From positions 806,001-870,000 of the forward strand of contig CAVYXC010000002.1 of NCBI GenBank assembly GCA_963772515.1: 64,000 bases of DNA. The letters are read 5' to 3'. The notes under the pieces are model-generated. The model had not been told where the DNA came from. It saw only the letters and a program-made list of their open reading frames with translations, and made no database searches. The DNA is from JAFAHD01 sp963772515. Lineage in GTDB: Bacteria > Vulcanimicrobiota > Vulcanimicrobiia > Eremiobacterales > Eremiobacteraceae. The translations under genes were made by a program, and so were the position numbers. Positions 26,504 through 34,664 of the stretch are shown piece by piece (within the stretch, counting starts at the first letter, position 1; each line of letters begins with the position of its first letter).

Positions 26504-27551
26504 CGCCGTTGGCCGCGTCGAGCGGCTCTACATCCCAGATCGAGCGTTCACCGGCGTGGGTGGACACGATCTCCTCGAGCAGCGTCATCCATTTGATGTT
26601 GTAGTAGCGCGGATGGGCGAGCTCGGATGGATCTTGCAGCGGCAGCTGCTTGAGCATCCGCTCGATCGACTCCAGCACGGTCACATGCGGTGTGAATCCT
26701 AAGCGCTCAGTCAGCTTGCCGTTCGCGCAGCGATAGTCGCGGTTGATCTTCGGCAGCGGCGCATCCTCGAGCCGCACGATCTTGTCGTGCAGCGAGAGCG
26801 AGCCGGCGACGAGCATCGCGAGCTGGCGTATCTGGAAGTTGCCGTGCACGACGTTGAAGATCTGGCCGCCGACGTCTGCCGGATCGGCCGCGAGGCAGCG
26901 CACGTGCGCTTGCGCGACGTCGGTGATGTCCACCAACGGACGCCACATCCAGCCGCCGCCGTGCAGAAATAGCGTGCCGCGCAAGAGCGCGTCTTTGATG
27001 AACGTGTTGACGACCAGGTCGAGGCGCATGCGCGGGCTGTAGCCGTAGACCGTGCCCTGGCGCAAGATGACGGGCGCGAAATCCGCATCGGCGAGCTTCA
27101 GCAGCGACTGCTCCGCCGCGAACTTCGACAGCGAGTACGCACCGCGCGGCTTGACCGGCGCAGTCTCGTCGAACATGCCCTCACCGAGACCGTCGTAGAT
27201 CGAGGCGCTCGAGCCGAAGGTGAAGCGCGTGATGCCGCGATGCTTGCATGCGAGCGCGAGATGTGCGGTCGCATCCGCGTTCATCTGCCAGTTGGCGTCG
27301 GGATTATACTCAGCCGTCGGATCGTTCGAAAGACCCGCGAGATGCGCGACCCCATCGATCCCATCGAGCACCTTTGGGTCGATCGCGCGGACGTCTTCGT
27401 GCACGATCTCGAGGCGCTGGCGCAGGTGCGCCAGCGGTGCGTATCCCCAATACAGACGATCGAGCACGCGGACCTGATGTCCGGCATCGAGCAGCTGCTC
27501 GCAGAGCACAGCGCCGATGTAACCGGCACCGCCGGTGACGAGAATCTTCAA
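26445..27551 (-). CDS. NAD-dependent sugar epimerase/dehydratase (extended SDR)
   Basis: About 368 residues. KILVTGGAGYIGAVLCEQLLDAG binds NAD; FGSSASIYDGLGEG and GAYSLSKFAAEQ contain the catalytic Ser and the YxxxK motif; RQGTVYGYSPRMRLDLVVNTF follows. This resembles nucleotide-sugar epimerases/dehydratases of the WcaG group. Two TTG codons can start it: 27557 and 27551. The second is preferred because AAAGG lies 7 nt upstream of it. It is 11 bp downstream of the OstA-like gene on the same strand. The substrate is unknown. Confidence 0.8.
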   Translation of the reverse strand: MKILVTGGAGYIGAVLCEQLLDAGHQVRVLDRLYWGYAPLAHLRQRLEIVHEDVRAIDPKVLDGIDGVAHLAGLSNDPTAEYNPDANWQMNADATAHLALACKHRGITRFTFGSSASIYDGLGEGMFDETAPVKPRGAYSLSKFAAEQSLLKLADADFAPVILRQGTVYGYSPRMRLDLVVNTFIKDALLRGTLFLHGGGWMWRPLVDITDVAQAHVRCLAADPADVGGQIFNVVHGNFQIRQLAMLVAGSLSLHDKIVRLEDAPLPKINRDYRCANGKLTERLGFTPHVTVLESIERMLKQLPLQDPSELAHPRYYNIKWMTLLEEIVSTHAGERSIWDVEPLDAANGAMAPSSLDGPVPSKSLRSL

Positions 27552-27561
27552 CGACAAGCCT

Positions 27562-29118
27562 TTACGGAAACAGTTGAAACGCGATCGTTCCGAAGCGTTG
27601 ACCTTCGAACCCGAAATAGTAGGACCTGCCGAGTTCGAGCGACAGCGAGCGGTTGACGCGGAACCTGACGTCGGCGCCGACGACCCACGGCGTCACGAGC
27701 ACGCCGTCGGGCAGCTGCGTCGATGCAGTCCCGTGCGAGCCCGTCACCAGCAGCGAGAACACGTTGCCGTGGTTGTACTGGAACGTGGCGGTCTCGGCGT
27801 CGAAATGACTGGCGTAGCCGGCGTTGATGGTCGGATAGCCGTCGTGGATCGGCGTGTCGACGATACCGCCGCTCAACGTGACAAAACGGTTGACGCGCTG
27901 CGTCACCGTCAGCGCGTAGACCTGGATGCTCTCGAGATGTGGCAGCGTGTCGTGGAAGAAGCGATCGTCCGCCGACGCGTTGAGCGTCGTGGCGGGCCCG
28001 AGCACGAGCGGTTTGGTGGCGACGTACGCCTCGAAGCCGACGTGCGCGTACCATTGCGGCAAGAAGATATCCGTCGGGTAGGGCGAGTAGCCGGGTGTGA
28101 TGGGTGTGTGGGTCGTGCCGATCTCGGAGCGCAGGTGGAAGAGCAAGTTCGAGAAGACGCCTTGTTTGGCCAACGCTTCGTCGTAGCTTTGCCACGCGAG
28201 CAACGCTCCGAATGATTGATGATACTGCGAGCCGGTGAGCTCGAGGAACGAGCGATGCACGCCGTCCCTGACGTCGTACGAATTGATGGTGCCGATGCCT
28301 TCGATGCTCGTCGACGTGAGCGATTGCTGCGTGTGGCCGTTGATGCGGTCCTGCCAGCTGAAATTGAACGTCTTCTGGTTGCCGAAGAGCGGCGAGAGCG
28401 AGCCGATCGCGTAGCCGCGCGGCGTGTCGATGATGCGCTGGTCGAAGCCCAATCCGAACTTGATGTCTTGCCGGTAGATGAAGTGAAGGCCCTGCACCGA
28501 GTCGCGCGTGCTGCCGAAGTACAGCGGCACGTCTTCGCTTGCGCCGGCGAGATTGCTGATCGCGTAGCCGGGATCGGACGAATACGTGTAGACGTACGAC
28601 GGTAACGGCAAGCTGCGCGCGCCGGGTAGCGCCACCTTGACATTGCTCAGGCGCACGTCGGCGCCCACGTGCGCGACCGCGCGCGACGCAACCGCGAACG
28701 GCGTCTCACCGGCGTAGTCGGGAACGGTCAACGGTTCCGCCGGCTGCGCGCTCGGCGGCGGCTCGCCGCCGATGACACCGCCTTCGATGACATGGCGCAC
28801 GGGCGGCTCATCGAGTGCGACGAGCAGACCTTGGTTCTTGGCGAAGTCTTCGCCGAAGACATCGCCGCGCGCGATGTGGATCGAACCGGTTGCGCTCTGC
28901 GCGGACGCGGGAGTGACCGCGACGTTGCCGATGGCGAGGTAGCGCTTGGCGCGCAGGTCGAGCGTGATGTGGTTCGCGCTGACGTGTACGACGCCGTCGT
29001 CCAAGTACGCGGTGCCGGTCGCATCGAGCACTAGATGCGATGCGTAAAAACGCACTGCGGTGCCCGAGATGGAGACGGTTTGTCGCGGCGGACCGGCCTC
29101 CGCGGGCGTCGCCGCCAC
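27562..29118 (-). CDS. OstA/LptD-like outer-membrane beta-barrel protein, copy 2
   Basis: About 518 residues, uninterrupted. An OstA-like N-terminal repeat (VRFYASHLVLDATGTAYLDDG, then LAIGNVAVTP) is followed by a linker and a barrel of alternating strands; LPLPSYVYTYS matches TPLPPYTYNFS of the copy at 805-2566, and the C-terminal strand ends FGTIAFQLFP. GTG 29118 is the only usual start. A hydrophobic signal-like stretch (ALLFAIVALVAA) lies in frame just upstream, after a TGA and without ATG, GTG or TTG, so the true start may be masked by an indel near the T run at 29173-29176. It is likely to insert envelope lipid or glycolipid. Confidence 0.65.
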   Translation of the reverse strand: MAATPAEAGPPRQTVSISGTAVRFYASHLVLDATGTAYLDDGVVHVSANHITLDLRAKRYLAIGNVAVTPASAQSATGSIHIARGDVFGEDFAKNQGLLVALDEPPVRHVIEGGVIGGEPPPSAQPAEPLTVPDYAGETPFAVASRAVAHVGADVRLSNVKVALPGARSLPLPSYVYTYSSDPGYAISNLAGASEDVPLYFGSTRDSVQGLHFIYRQDIKFGLGFDQRIIDTPRGYAIGSLSPLFGNQKTFNFSWQDRINGHTQQSLTSTSIEGIGTINSYDVRDGVHRSFLELTGSQYHQSFGALLAWQSYDEALAKQGVFSNLLFHLRSEIGTTHTPITPGYSPYPTDIFLPQWYAHVGFEAYVATKPLVLGPATTLNASADDRFFHDTLPHLESIQVYALTVTQRVNRFVTLSGGIVDTPIHDGYPTINAGYASHFDAETATFQYNHGNVFSLLVTGSHGTASTQLPDGVLVTPWVVGADVRFRVNRSLSLELGRSYYFGFEGQRFGTIAFQLFP

Positions 29119-29152
29119 GAGCGCGACGATCGCAAAGAGAAGGGCGGCGCCG

Positions 29153-30394
29153 CTACCGTTTCGCCAGATGCGTTTTCACCAGGTCTCCGAGCCGCTCGAT
29201 CCCGGTCACGAGCGCGTCCTCAGAGGCGTTGCTGAAGTTCAAGCGCATGGTGTTGCGCACGTCTGCATTCACCCAGAACGGCGCGCCAGGGACGAACGCG
29301 ACCTTCTTCTCCGCGGCGTGCACAAGCAGTTCTTGCGTGTCGATGCGCAGCGGCATGCGCGCCCACAAGAAGAGCCCGCCGTCAGGCCGGGTCCACGACG
29401 ATCCTTCGGGCATCGCGCGCGCGAGCGTCTCGAGCATGAGGTCCCGGCGGCGCCGGTACACCGGCAGCATCTCCGCGATGTGGCCTTCCACTTGTCCGGG
29501 CACGCGCGCATACGCATAGACCGCGCGCTGCGTGAAGCTGGAGGTGTGCAGATCAGCAGCCTGCTTGGCGGGCACGACCCGCTCGAACAACCCGGCGTCG
29601 GGCAGCACGAGCCAGGCGACCCGCATGCCGGGCGCGATGATCTTGCTGACCGTGCTCATGTAGATCGTGTTATGGCCCTTGGCGAGCGCCATGATCGACG
29701 GCAACGCCTCTCCTGAGTAGCGCAGCCGCCCATACGGATCGTCTTCGAAGATCGGGATGCCGTGCTCCGCGCATACCCTGATCAGCTCGTGACGCCGCTG
29801 CAAACTCAGCGTCACGCCGGTCGGGTTCTCGAAATTGGGAACGAGATAGACGAGTTTGGGTTTCGCGGGCGCTTGGCGCAAGAGCCGATCGAGATCTTCA
29901 GTGCGCATGCCGTCGTCGTCGGAGGCGACGTTGAGGTAGCGCGCCTGATAGGCGTCAAACGCTTGGATGGCGCCGAGATATGCGGGATTCTCGATCACGA
30001 CGAAGTCGCCCGGATCGAGCAGCACTTTGCCGATAAGGTCGAGACCCTGCTGCGAGCCGCTGATGATCAGCACCTGATGCGGTTCGCACTCGATCGCGTT
30101 GCTGGCGCGTAGATAGTCGCAGACCCACCGGCGCAGCGGCGTATATCCTTCGGTCACGCTGTACTGCATCGCCGCAGCGCCGTCGGATTCAAGCACCTCC
30201 TGACAGGCGCGCGCGAATTCGCGGACAGGGAACAATTCGGGTGCGGGAAGGCCGCCGGCGAACGAGATGACGTCGGGCAGCTCGGTGACTTTGAGGATCT
30301 CGCGGATGGCGCTGGCCTTGAGGCGGCCCATGCGCTCCGCGTAACGAAAGACGTGGGTGTCGGCGCCGGGATTCGATGGGGCGGCCAAAGACAT
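29153..30394 (-). CDS. PLP-dependent aminotransferase, class I/II (LysN/MocR-like)
   Basis: 413 residues. The fold type I pattern is clear: VLIISGSQQGLDLIGKVLLDPGD, YLVPNFENPTGVTLS, IFEDDPYGRLRYSG and the PLP lysine in MSTVSKIIAPGMRVAWLV. The start SASAIREILK... GGLPAPELFPV and ending LNFSNASEDALVTGI are those of 2-aminoadipate/valine-pyruvate-type enzymes. The N-terminus is not a GntR domain, so it is a free enzyme. ATG 30394 is chosen over the open upstream frame, which is low-complexity and overlaps the divergent larB. Substrate is unproven; an aromatic or 2-aminoadipate-like amino acid is most likely. Confidence 0.85.
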   Translation of the reverse strand: MSLAAPSNPGADTHVFRYAERMGRLKASAIREILKVTELPDVISFAGGLPAPELFPVREFARACQEVLESDGAAAMQYSVTEGYTPLRRWVCDYLRASNAIECEPHQVLIISGSQQGLDLIGKVLLDPGDFVVIENPAYLGAIQAFDAYQARYLNVASDDDGMRTEDLDRLLRQAPAKPKLVYLVPNFENPTGVTLSLQRRHELIRVCAEHGIPIFEDDPYGRLRYSGEALPSIMALAKGHNTIYMSTVSKIIAPGMRVAWLVLPDAGLFERVVPAKQAADLHTSSFTQRAVYAYARVPGQVEGHIAEMLPVYRRRRDLMLETLARAMPEGSSWTRPDGGLFLWARMPLRIDTQELLVHAAEKKVAFVPGAPFWVNADVRNTMRLNFSNASEDALVTGIERLGDLVKTHLAKR

Positions 30395-30488
30395 GCGAAC
30401 CCTCCCACCCGTGGTTCTGCGCGGACAGTGCCTGATTCCCCTCAAGTTCCTGGGAGAGGCGCCGCCGCCGCACGCCACAAACCAGGTC

Positions 30489-31259
30489 ATGATGGAAGAC
30501 ACATTGCGCGGGTTGCTTGACGCTCTGCGTACGGGCGCCGTCTCGGTGGATGAAGCGCTCGCGCACCTGCAGGGCGCGGGCGCGAGCGATCTGCCGTCGG
30601 TCACGCTCGACCATCTGCGCGCCGAGCGCACCGGCTTTCCTGAGGTCATCTACTGCCCGGGCAAGCGCGAGGACGAGATTGCCGCGATCGCCGCGCGCCT
30701 TGCCGCGTCGAGCGGCCGGTTTCTCGCCACGCGCGCGACGCCACGCGACCACGCGGCCGTGCGCGCCGAAGTGCCTGACGCGCGCTACGACGAGGCGGCA
30801 CGCGCGATCGTCTTCGAGCGCGAGCCTCTAGAACGCGTCGGGCTGGTCTGCGTGGTCAGCGCCGGCACGTCCGATCGCCACGTCGCCGCGGAAGCGGCCT
30901 GCGCGCTCGACATCATGGGCAATGCCATCGCGCGCATCGACGATGTCGGCGTCGCCGGACTGCATCGCGTGCTGGGCCACGTCGGCGCCTTGCGGACGGC
31001 ACACGCGATCGTCGCCGTCGCGGGCATGGACGGCGCCCTGCCCGGCGTCATCGCCGGCCTGACCGATCGCCCGGTCGTGGCTGTGCCGACCAGCGTGGGC
31101 TACGGCGCGTCGTTCGGCGGCTTGGCGGCGCTGCTGACCATGCTCAACGCATGCGCCGGCGGCGTCAGCGTCGTCAATATCGATAACGGGTTCGGCGCGG
31201 CGTGCGTCGCATCGCGCATCAACCATCTGGCGGTCTCGGAGCGCGAACGCGCCGGATGA
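30489..31259 (+). CDS. larB: LarB, pyridinium-3,5-biscarboxylic acid mononucleotide synthase
   Basis: LarB carboxylates and hydrolyses nicotinic acid adenine dinucleotide, the first step of nickel-pincer nucleotide cofactor synthesis. The protein (256 residues) has a divergent N-terminal domain and a PurE-like C-terminal domain: VCVVSAGTSDRHVAAEAA, GVAGLHRVLGHV, VAVAGMDGALPGVIAGL and VAVPTSVGYGASFGGLAALLTMLN. ATG 30489 is used because residues before it are not conserved. The stop overlaps the larC start (ATGA). The divergent aminotransferase starts about 95 bp away. Confidence 0.9.
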   Translation: MMEDTLRGLLDALRTGAVSVDEALAHLQGAGASDLPSVTLDHLRAERTGFPEVIYCPGKREDEIAAIAARLAASSGRFLATRATPRDHAAVRAEVPDARYDEAARAIVFEREPLERVGLVCVVSAGTSDRHVAAEAACALDIMGNAIARIDDVGVAGLHRVLGHVGALRTAHAIVAVAGMDGALPGVIAGLTDRPVVAVPTSVGYGASFGGLAALLTMLNACAGGVSVVNIDNGFGAACVASRINHLAVSERERAG

Positions 31260-32518
31260 GCATCGCGTTCTTCGACGCGTTCGGCGGCGCGAGCGGCAAC
31301 ATGATCCTCGGCGCGCTGGTCGACGCCGGCCTGAGCGTGGACGCGCTCGAGCGCGAGCTGCGCCGTTTGCCGGTGCGCGGCTGGAAGATAAAGACCGAGG
31401 CGGTTCACAAGTGCAGCATCGGCGCGCTGTATCTCGACGTCGACGTGCCCGGCGAGGACCTTGAGCACGGTCACGGTCGAATAAATTCGACCGCTCCATT
31501 GGGGAGCGAGCAGCATCACCATGAGGGGCATCCCCATCGCTCGCTCGCCGACGTGCTTGAGATCATCCGCGCGGCGCGCTATCCGGCGCAGGTCGAATCA
31601 CGGGCGGTCAAGATCTACGAGCGCCTCGCAGCGGCGGAGGCGCGGGTGCATCGCGTGCCCGTCAACGACATCGCGTTCCACGAGGTCGGCCAAGTGGATG
31701 CGATCGTCGACGTCGCCGGTGCTGTGCTGGGCCTGCATCTGCTCGGCGTCGAATCGATCTATTGCTCCCCATTGCCATGCGGGCGCGGCACAGTCCACGG
31801 TGCGCACGGCGCGATGCCGTCGCCGTCACCAGCGACATTGGATCTGCTGCGCGGCGTGCCGACCTACGCCGTCGATCTCGACGCCGAGATGGTCACGCCC
31901 ACCGGCGCCGCGATCCTCACAGGTCTGGCGAGCTTTGCGTTGCGGCCGCCGATGACGATCGAGCGCATCGGATACGGCGCCGGCCGATCGGAGTTTCCGT
32001 TCGCCAACGTGCTGCGCGTCTCGATCGGGGAGCGGGCGGGTTCAGAGAATCCGCTGCTCCAGCCCGAGGATGGCGACGTGGTCCAGATCGAGACCAACAT
32101 CGACGACATGAATCCGCAGCTCTATGCGCACGTCGCAGAACGCCTCATCGCGGCCGGCGCGCTCGACGTGTGGACGCAGGCCGCGCAGATGAAGAAGGGG
32201 CGCCCCGGCACGTTGCTCGCCGCTTTGGCGCCGGCCGAGCGTTCGGAGTCGGTCGCGGCCGCGCTGCTCGCGGAGACGACGACCATCGGCGTGCGCCGCT
32301 GGCCGGTCACCCGCGTCACCGTGCCGCGCTCGAGCGAAAGCGTCACCACGTCGCTCGGCCTCGTGCGCGTCAAGGTCGTCTCATCGCCCTCGGGCCGGCG
32401 CGCGCGGCCCGAGTACGATGACTGCGCCGCCATCGCACGCCGCAGCGGCATGGCGCTCGGCGACGTGATGCGCACGATCGAAACCGAGGTCGACGAGTGG
32501 CTCAAACTTCAAGTCTAG
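31256..32518 (+). CDS. larC: LarC, nickel insertion protein (pyridinium-3,5-bisthiocarboxylate nickel chelatase)
   Basis: LarC inserts nickel into the dithiocarboxylated pyridinium nucleotide using CTP. The single uninterrupted frame (420 residues) covers both domains, unlike the programmed-frameshift larC1/larC2 of Lactobacillus plantarum. Motifs: FFDAFGGASGNMILGALVDAG, AFHEVGQVDAIVDVAGA, PLPCGRGTVHGAHG, PTGAAILTGLA and the C-terminal ETNIDDMNPQLYAHV. A His-rich linker (HGHG...HHHEGHPHRS) lies at about residues 70-95 and contains, in frame, one copy of the dispersed palindrome, read as GRINSTAPL at residues 74-82. The protein starts by ATGA overlap with larB. Confidence 0.92.
   Translation: MSIAFFDAFGGASGNMILGALVDAGLSVDALERELRRLPVRGWKIKTEAVHKCSIGALYLDVDVPGEDLEHGHGRINSTAPLGSEQHHHEGHPHRSLADVLEIIRAARYPAQVESRAVKIYERLAAAEARVHRVPVNDIAFHEVGQVDAIVDVAGAVLGLHLLGVESIYCSPLPCGRGTVHGAHGAMPSPSPATLDLLRGVPTYAVDLDAEMVTPTGAAILTGLASFALRPPMTIERIGYGAGRSEFPFANVLRVSIGERAGSENPLLQPEDGDVVQIETNIDDMNPQLYAHVAERLIAAGALDVWTQAAQMKKGRPGTLLAALAPAERSESVAAALLAETTTIGVRRWPVTRVTVPRSSESVTTSLGLVRVKVVSSPSGRRARPEYDDCAAIARRSGMALGDVMRTIETEVDEWLKLQV
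31474..31499 (+). repeat. Dispersed palindromic repeat, copy A (in larC)
   Basis: CGGTCGAAT, spacer AA, ATTCGACCG, then CTCCAT. The arms are 9 bp and perfect. It is read in larC as GRINSTAPL without breaking the frame. A second small hairpin follows (CGCTCC / GGAGCG around 31492-31508). Three other copies are at 36004, 45124 and 47805. Confidence 0.85.
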
Positions 32519-33319
32519 CGTCACGTGACCGCGAGCTGCGCGCGATCGTGCGCGGCTTGCGCAGTGCGGTCGTCGCCTATTCGGGCGGCGTCGACAGCGC
32601 GCTGCTCGCGGCGATCGCGCAGAGCGAGTTAGGCGACCGGGCGCTCGCGGTGACCGGCGTATCCGCTTCCGTGGCACAAGGTGAACTCGAGGCCGCGCGC
32701 GTGCTGGCCGCGCGGATCGGCATCTCGCACGAGACCCTGGACGACGCAAGAGTTCGAGAATCCCGCGTACCGCGCCAACCCGGCCAACCGCTGCTTCTAT
32801 TGCAAAGACGAGCTGTTCGGGCGCCTGGTGCGGCTCGCGCGCGACCGCGGCTTCGAGCATGTCGTCGATGGAAGCAACGCCGACGACGGCGCGGCCGCGC
32901 TCGACATCCGGCCGGGGCGCGGCGCGGCGATCGCGCATGCCGTACGCAGCCCGCTCGCGCAGGCAGGCCTGACCAAAGACGACGTCCGCGTGCTCGCGCG
33001 AGCGCTCGATCTTCCTGTCTGGCAAAAACCGGCGACCCCGTGCCTTTCGTCGCGCGTGCCGTACGGCACGCGCATCGAGTTCGACGATCTGCGGCGCATC
33101 GACCTCGCCGAGCGCTACCTGCGCGCCAGCGGTTTCCCGACCGTCCGCGTACGCCACTTCGGAGCGCTCGCGCGCGTCGAGGTGCCTTTGCCCGACATCG
33201 CGCGTCTGATGGAACGACGTGCGAACCTTGCGCGCGCGCTGCGCGACGTCGGATACGAGCGGGTCGAGATCGATCCTCGTGGCTACCGCACCGGCAGTCT
33301 GAACGACGCCGGTGCCTGA
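32497..33319 (+). CDS. larE: LarE, ATP-dependent sacrificial/catalytic sulfur transferase (one frameshift)
   Basis: LarE adds sulfur to the carboxylates of the cofactor precursor. The PP-loop ATP site VAYSGGVDSALLAAI is in the first frame (GTG 32497). After about 32748 the frame shifts and continues QEFENPAYRANPANRCFYCKDELF, HVVDGSNADDGAAALDIRPG and KPATPCLSSRVPYGTRI. Both halves are full family sequence, so one indel (probably a sequence error) is the simplest reading. Three cysteines are visible: the pair in NRCFYCK and one in TPCLSSR. LarE proteins with three such cysteines are reported to carry a [4Fe-4S] cluster and act catalytically. larC overlaps the start by 22 bp. Confidence 0.85.
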
Positions 33320-34664
33320 GCAGGCCAAGCTCGCACCAGCCGCGAGCCACGACGCCGCGTCCGCATTTTCGCTGCGCCGCATCGGGGGCGATGCCGCCAT
33401 CATCATCGGCGGCTCGTTCACCGCCAACGCCTTCAATTATCTGTATCATTTCCTGATATCGCGCCGGCTGGGCCCCGCCGACTACGGCACGTTGGCGACG
33501 CTCGCCGCGGCTGCGACCATCTTCGGCGTGTTCGGCGGACCGCTCGGCATCGTCGCGATGCAGGACACCGCACGGCTGTGGGCACTGCGGCGCATCGAGG
33601 GCGTGGGGGCGTTCGTCCGCGCCGTCGCGCCGGCGGCGCTGGGCGCGTCGGTCGCCGTCGCGGTGATCGCTCTGTGCATCGGGTTGTTGTCCGGTCCGTA
33701 CCTGCACATCGTGCAGCCGTCGCTGTGGATCGCGTTCGCGGCCTATCTCGCGATCGCGATCTTCAGCGCGTTTTTCCGCGGCGCGGCGCAGGGGGCGCAT
33801 CGCTTCTGGCTCTTCGCGGGATCGACGATCGCGGAGATGTCGGTCAAACTCATCTCGGCGCTTGCGATGGTGATCGCCGGCTTAGCCGTGCTCGGCGCGA
33901 TGGGCGGCTTCGTCGTCGGCGCAGTCGCAGGGCTCGCTGTCGTTGCCTTGCCGCTCCTCTTGGCACGCGCCGATCCGAGCGAGACGTCCCAGCACGACCA
34001 TCTCGAGCTGGGCGGGCGCGCGATGTCGCTGTTGTGGATCTCGGCGTGCGTCCTCTTGCTGCTCTTCATGGACCAGCTGTTCGCGAAGCATCATCTTTCA
34101 GGCACGGACGCGGGGCTTTACGGGGCGGCTGGGATCATCGCGCGCACGATTCCGTTCGGCGTCGGCATGATCGCGCTGGTCATGGCGCCTAAAGCGGCTG
34201 CCGCGCAGCACGTCAGCCGCGAATTGCTGCAGCGGCTGCTCGCATTGACGTTCGGCGCGGGCGTGCTGCTGTCGGTGCTGGGGTTCGCGATCGCCGCGCT
34301 CTTCCCGGGGCTGTTGCTCGGCATCACCTTCGGCCCGGCGTTCGTGCAGGCGCAGTATCTGCTGCGCGAGTACGGCGCGGCGCAAGCGCTGCTCGCGGTC
34401 GACGCGCTCGGCATCGCGTATCTGCAAGCGGTCGGCAGCTATCGGTGCACGCCGGTGCTCGTCGCCGCGGTCGTCGTGGAAGCGGCGTGCATGGCGGCGT
34501 TCGGCACGACCGGTCCGCGGCTCATCGCCATCTCCGGACTCGTGAATCTCGCGTTGCTGCCCGTCATTGTCGCATACATCGCAGCGACGCTGCGCGGCGC
34601 GCCGCAGGCAGCCGCCCCCCTCTCCGACGAAGCCGTTCTGCTCGATGAGCCACGTCTTCTATAG
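33312..34664 (+). CDS. Polysaccharide flippase / MATE-like membrane protein (Wzx-type)
   Basis: 450 residues with about 12-14 hydrophobic helices. FTANAFNYLYHFLISRRLGPADYGTLATLAAAATI at the start is the hallmark of oligosaccharide flippases of the MOP superfamily. It would export lipid-linked oligosaccharide across the inner membrane. GTG 33312 overlaps the larE stop region by 8 bp. Its position between lar and amino-acid genes is odd for a Wzx; it may serve the polysaccharide locus upstream. No biochemical specificity can be read. Confidence 0.75.
   Translation: MPEQAKLAPAASHDAASAFSLRRIGGDAAIIIGGSFTANAFNYLYHFLISRRLGPADYGTLATLAAAATIFGVFGGPLGIVAMQDTARLWALRRIEGVGAFVRAVAPAALGASVAVAVIALCIGLLSGPYLHIVQPSLWIAFAAYLAIAIFSAFFRGAAQGAHRFWLFAGSTIAEMSVKLISALAMVIAGLAVLGAMGGFVVGAVAGLAVVALPLLLARADPSETSQHDHLELGGRAMSLLWISACVLLLLFMDQLFAKHHLSGTDAGLYGAAGIIARTIPFGVGMIALVMAPKAAAAQHVSRELLQRLLALTFGAGVLLSVLGFAIAALFPGLLLGITFGPAFVQAQYLLREYGAAQALLAVDALGIAYLQAVGSYRCTPVLVAAVVVEAACMAAFGTTGPRLIAISGLVNLALLPVIVAYIAATLRGAPQAAAPLSDEAVLLDEPRLL

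Noticed and set aside
31256..32518. Programmed frameshift in larC as in Lactobacillus plantarum
   Set aside because: Both domains are in a single open frame here, so no shift is needed.
32740..32755. Programmed frameshift in larE
   Set aside because: There is no slippery heptamer or downstream structure, and other genes nearby have similar single indels.
32577..33800. Long antisense reading frame opposite larE and the flippase
   Set aside because: Its protein is Arg-rich and low-complexity, with no motif; the plus-strand genes have clear family sequence.
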